A DNA stretch of 43,136 nt. It comes from Acrocarpospora phusangensis (GTDB lineage: Bacteria; Actinomycetota; Actinomycetes; Streptosporangiales; Streptosporangiaceae). The position numbers and the translations under genes are program-made. Below the pieces are notes generated by a model. That model was not told the DNA's origin. It saw nothing but the letters and a program-made list of their open reading frames with translations, and did not search any database. Location of the stretch: positions 1-43,136 of the forward strand of contig NZ_BOOA01000068.1 of NCBI RefSeq assembly GCF_016862995.1. Direction: 5' to 3'. Shown in pieces: positions 42,181 through 43,136 of this stretch. Every line of letters starts with the position of its first letter. Positions within the stretch are counted from its first letter, which is position 1.

Positions 42181-43136
42181 ATGCTCTCTCGCCTTATCTC
42201 CGGTTCCCTCGGCGTCCTCTTCGCGACCACGGTGGGCCTCGTCGGCCTGACGACCGTGGCCACGCCCGCCTCGGCCGACTCCGCACCCGGCGGCGAGATC
42301 ACCCGGTCGGAGGTGCTCTCCCGGGCCCAGAACTGGGTCACCCGCCAGGTCAAGTACAACCTGACCCGCGCCTCCGGCACCCTCTACACCGACGTCGAGG
42401 GCGACAACCGGTACGGCCCCGACTGCTCCGGCCTGGTCTCCATGGCCTGGCACATCACAGCCAACTCCGGCAAGGGCGGCAACAGCACCGACGACTTCGA
42501 GGTCTGGAGCCAGACCGAGTTCCTGCCGAGCCTGCACGACCTCAAGCCCGGCGACGCCATCCTCAAGAACGGCCACATCGAGCTGTTCGCCCGCTGGAAG
42601 AACCCCGCCAACCACACGCAGGGCGCCTGGACCTACTCGCTCAACGGCACCGGCAACCCCGACTCCAACGGCTGGCAGGAGGATTGGGCCAAGGGCCCCA
42701 TCGCCAACTGGCGCGGCCAGGTGGGCGACGAGAGCTGGTCGAGCATGCAGAACTACCGGCCCATCAGGTACAAGAAGATCGTCGACGATCCGGTCGAGGC
42801 CCCCCGCCCGCTGGTCGACTCCCAGGGCACCCGGCTCACCGACTTCGACGGGGACGGCAAACCCGACATCCTCGGGCTGGGCGCGAGCGGCGACGACCTG
42901 TGGCTGATCCCGAACACCAGCTCCTCGGGCAGCCCGTCACGCGGCCAGAGCATCCCGCTCTCCGCCGGCTGGCGGACCATCACGAAGTACTGGCTGGCCG
43001 ACTACGACGGCGACGGCAGGACCGACATCCTCGGCACGCAGAACCCCGACAAGCTCTTCGTCTGGCGCAACATCAGCACTCCCGGCAACCCCTCGATCGC
43101 GCCCCTGGTCAGCCTGGGCACCGCGTGGAACACCCT
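42181..43136 (+). CDS. Secreted NlpC/P60-like protein with FG-GAP/VCBS repeats (3' end cut)
   Basis: The open frame from ATG 42181 runs off the window. It has a signal peptide (about 1-33, LFATTVGLVGLTTVATPASA), then a domain (about 40-200) resembling NlpC/P60 cell-wall hydrolases: the Cys in GPDCSGLVSMAWHI and the His in LKNGHIELFARW sit in the usual order. From about residue 215, Asp-rich FG-GAP/VCBS units follow (TDFDGDGKPDILGLGASG, ADYDGDGRTDILGTQNPD), which bind calcium in relatives. AAGGA lies about 8 nt upstream of ATG. It is probably a secreted peptidoglycan-active or adhesive enzyme under the upstream AfsR-like regulator; the stop is outside the window. Confidence 0.85.
   Translation, partial: MLSRLISGSLGVLFATTVGLVGLTTVATPASADSAPGGEITRSEVLSRAQNWVTRQVKYNLTRASGTLYTDVEGDNRYGPDCSGLVSMAWHITANSGKGGNSTDDFEVWSQTEFLPSLHDLKPGDAILKNGHIELFARWKNPANHTQGAWTYSLNGTGNPDSNGWQEDWAKGPIANWRGQVGDESWSSMQNYRPIRYKKIVDDPVEAPRPLVDSQGTRLTDFDGDGKPDILGLGASGDDLWLIPNTSSSGSPSRGQSIPLSAGWRTITKYWLADYDGDGRTDILGTQNPDKLFVWRNISTPGNPSIAPLVSLGTAWNT

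Overview
The window is high-GC DNA with dense coding, frequent GTG and TTG starts, several apparently leaderless genes, many ATGA stop/start overlaps and actinobacterial families: an F420-type luciferase-like oxidoreductase, an AfsR/SARP regulator, DUF6504 with DnaE2, a GAAC-N4-GTTC type LexA box and an Rv2231c-like CobC. This points to a filamentous actinomycete, probably Streptosporangiaceae-like (Nonomuraea/Streptosporangium relatives). The family placement is inference; the phylum is well supported.

Layout. (1) 56-4805: cobalamin genes on the minus strand (cobT, cobC, a CbiX-like chelatase), interrupted by a small Mth938-fold gene. (2) 4884-9506: a tandem GNAT acetyltransferase, then lutC, lutB and lutA for L-lactate oxidation, facing a divergent FCD-type GntR regulator across a 70 bp promoter that holds two identical palindromic operators. 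(3) 9510-12045: a luciferase-like oxidoreductase with a KstR-type palindrome at its start codon, an orphan NarL-type response regulator and a DUF4328 membrane protein. (4) 12052-16852: a damage-tolerance unit (DUF6504 protein and error-prone polymerase DnaE2) divergent from a quinone oxidoreductase, with two LexA-type boxes between them. (5) 16849-22777: a PucR-type regulator, a two-gene ABC exporter, a patatin-like lipase, a 10-residue-repeat ORF, an acyltransferase and a DUF5666 protein. (6) 22787-27342: more cobalamin genes (cobQ, cobD/cbiB) with a coupled SHOCT peptide, an APH-fold kinase and a PadR repressor with a visible promoter/operator. (7) 27536-38589: an accessory region with a DUF4352 protein, an integrase remnant, a SUKH-3 immunity gene with a TTA codon, a 2672-residue secreted RHS polymorphic toxin (LamG, RHS repeats, Lys/Ala-rich segment, HINT, YwqJ-like deaminase) and an intact tyrosine recombinase. 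(8) 38684-43136: tRNA-Arg(TCT), a 988-residue AfsR-like regulator and the start of a secreted NlpC/P60-like protein with FG-GAP repeats, cut by the window end.

The strongest functional modules are the toxin/immunity pair with recombinase sequences on both sides, the LexA-boxed DUF6504-dnaE2/qor divergon that lacks imuA and imuB beside it, and the lut divergon. The cobalamin genes are split into at least three blocks separated by unrelated genes. All assignments come from reading translations and motifs by eye; no database search was run.
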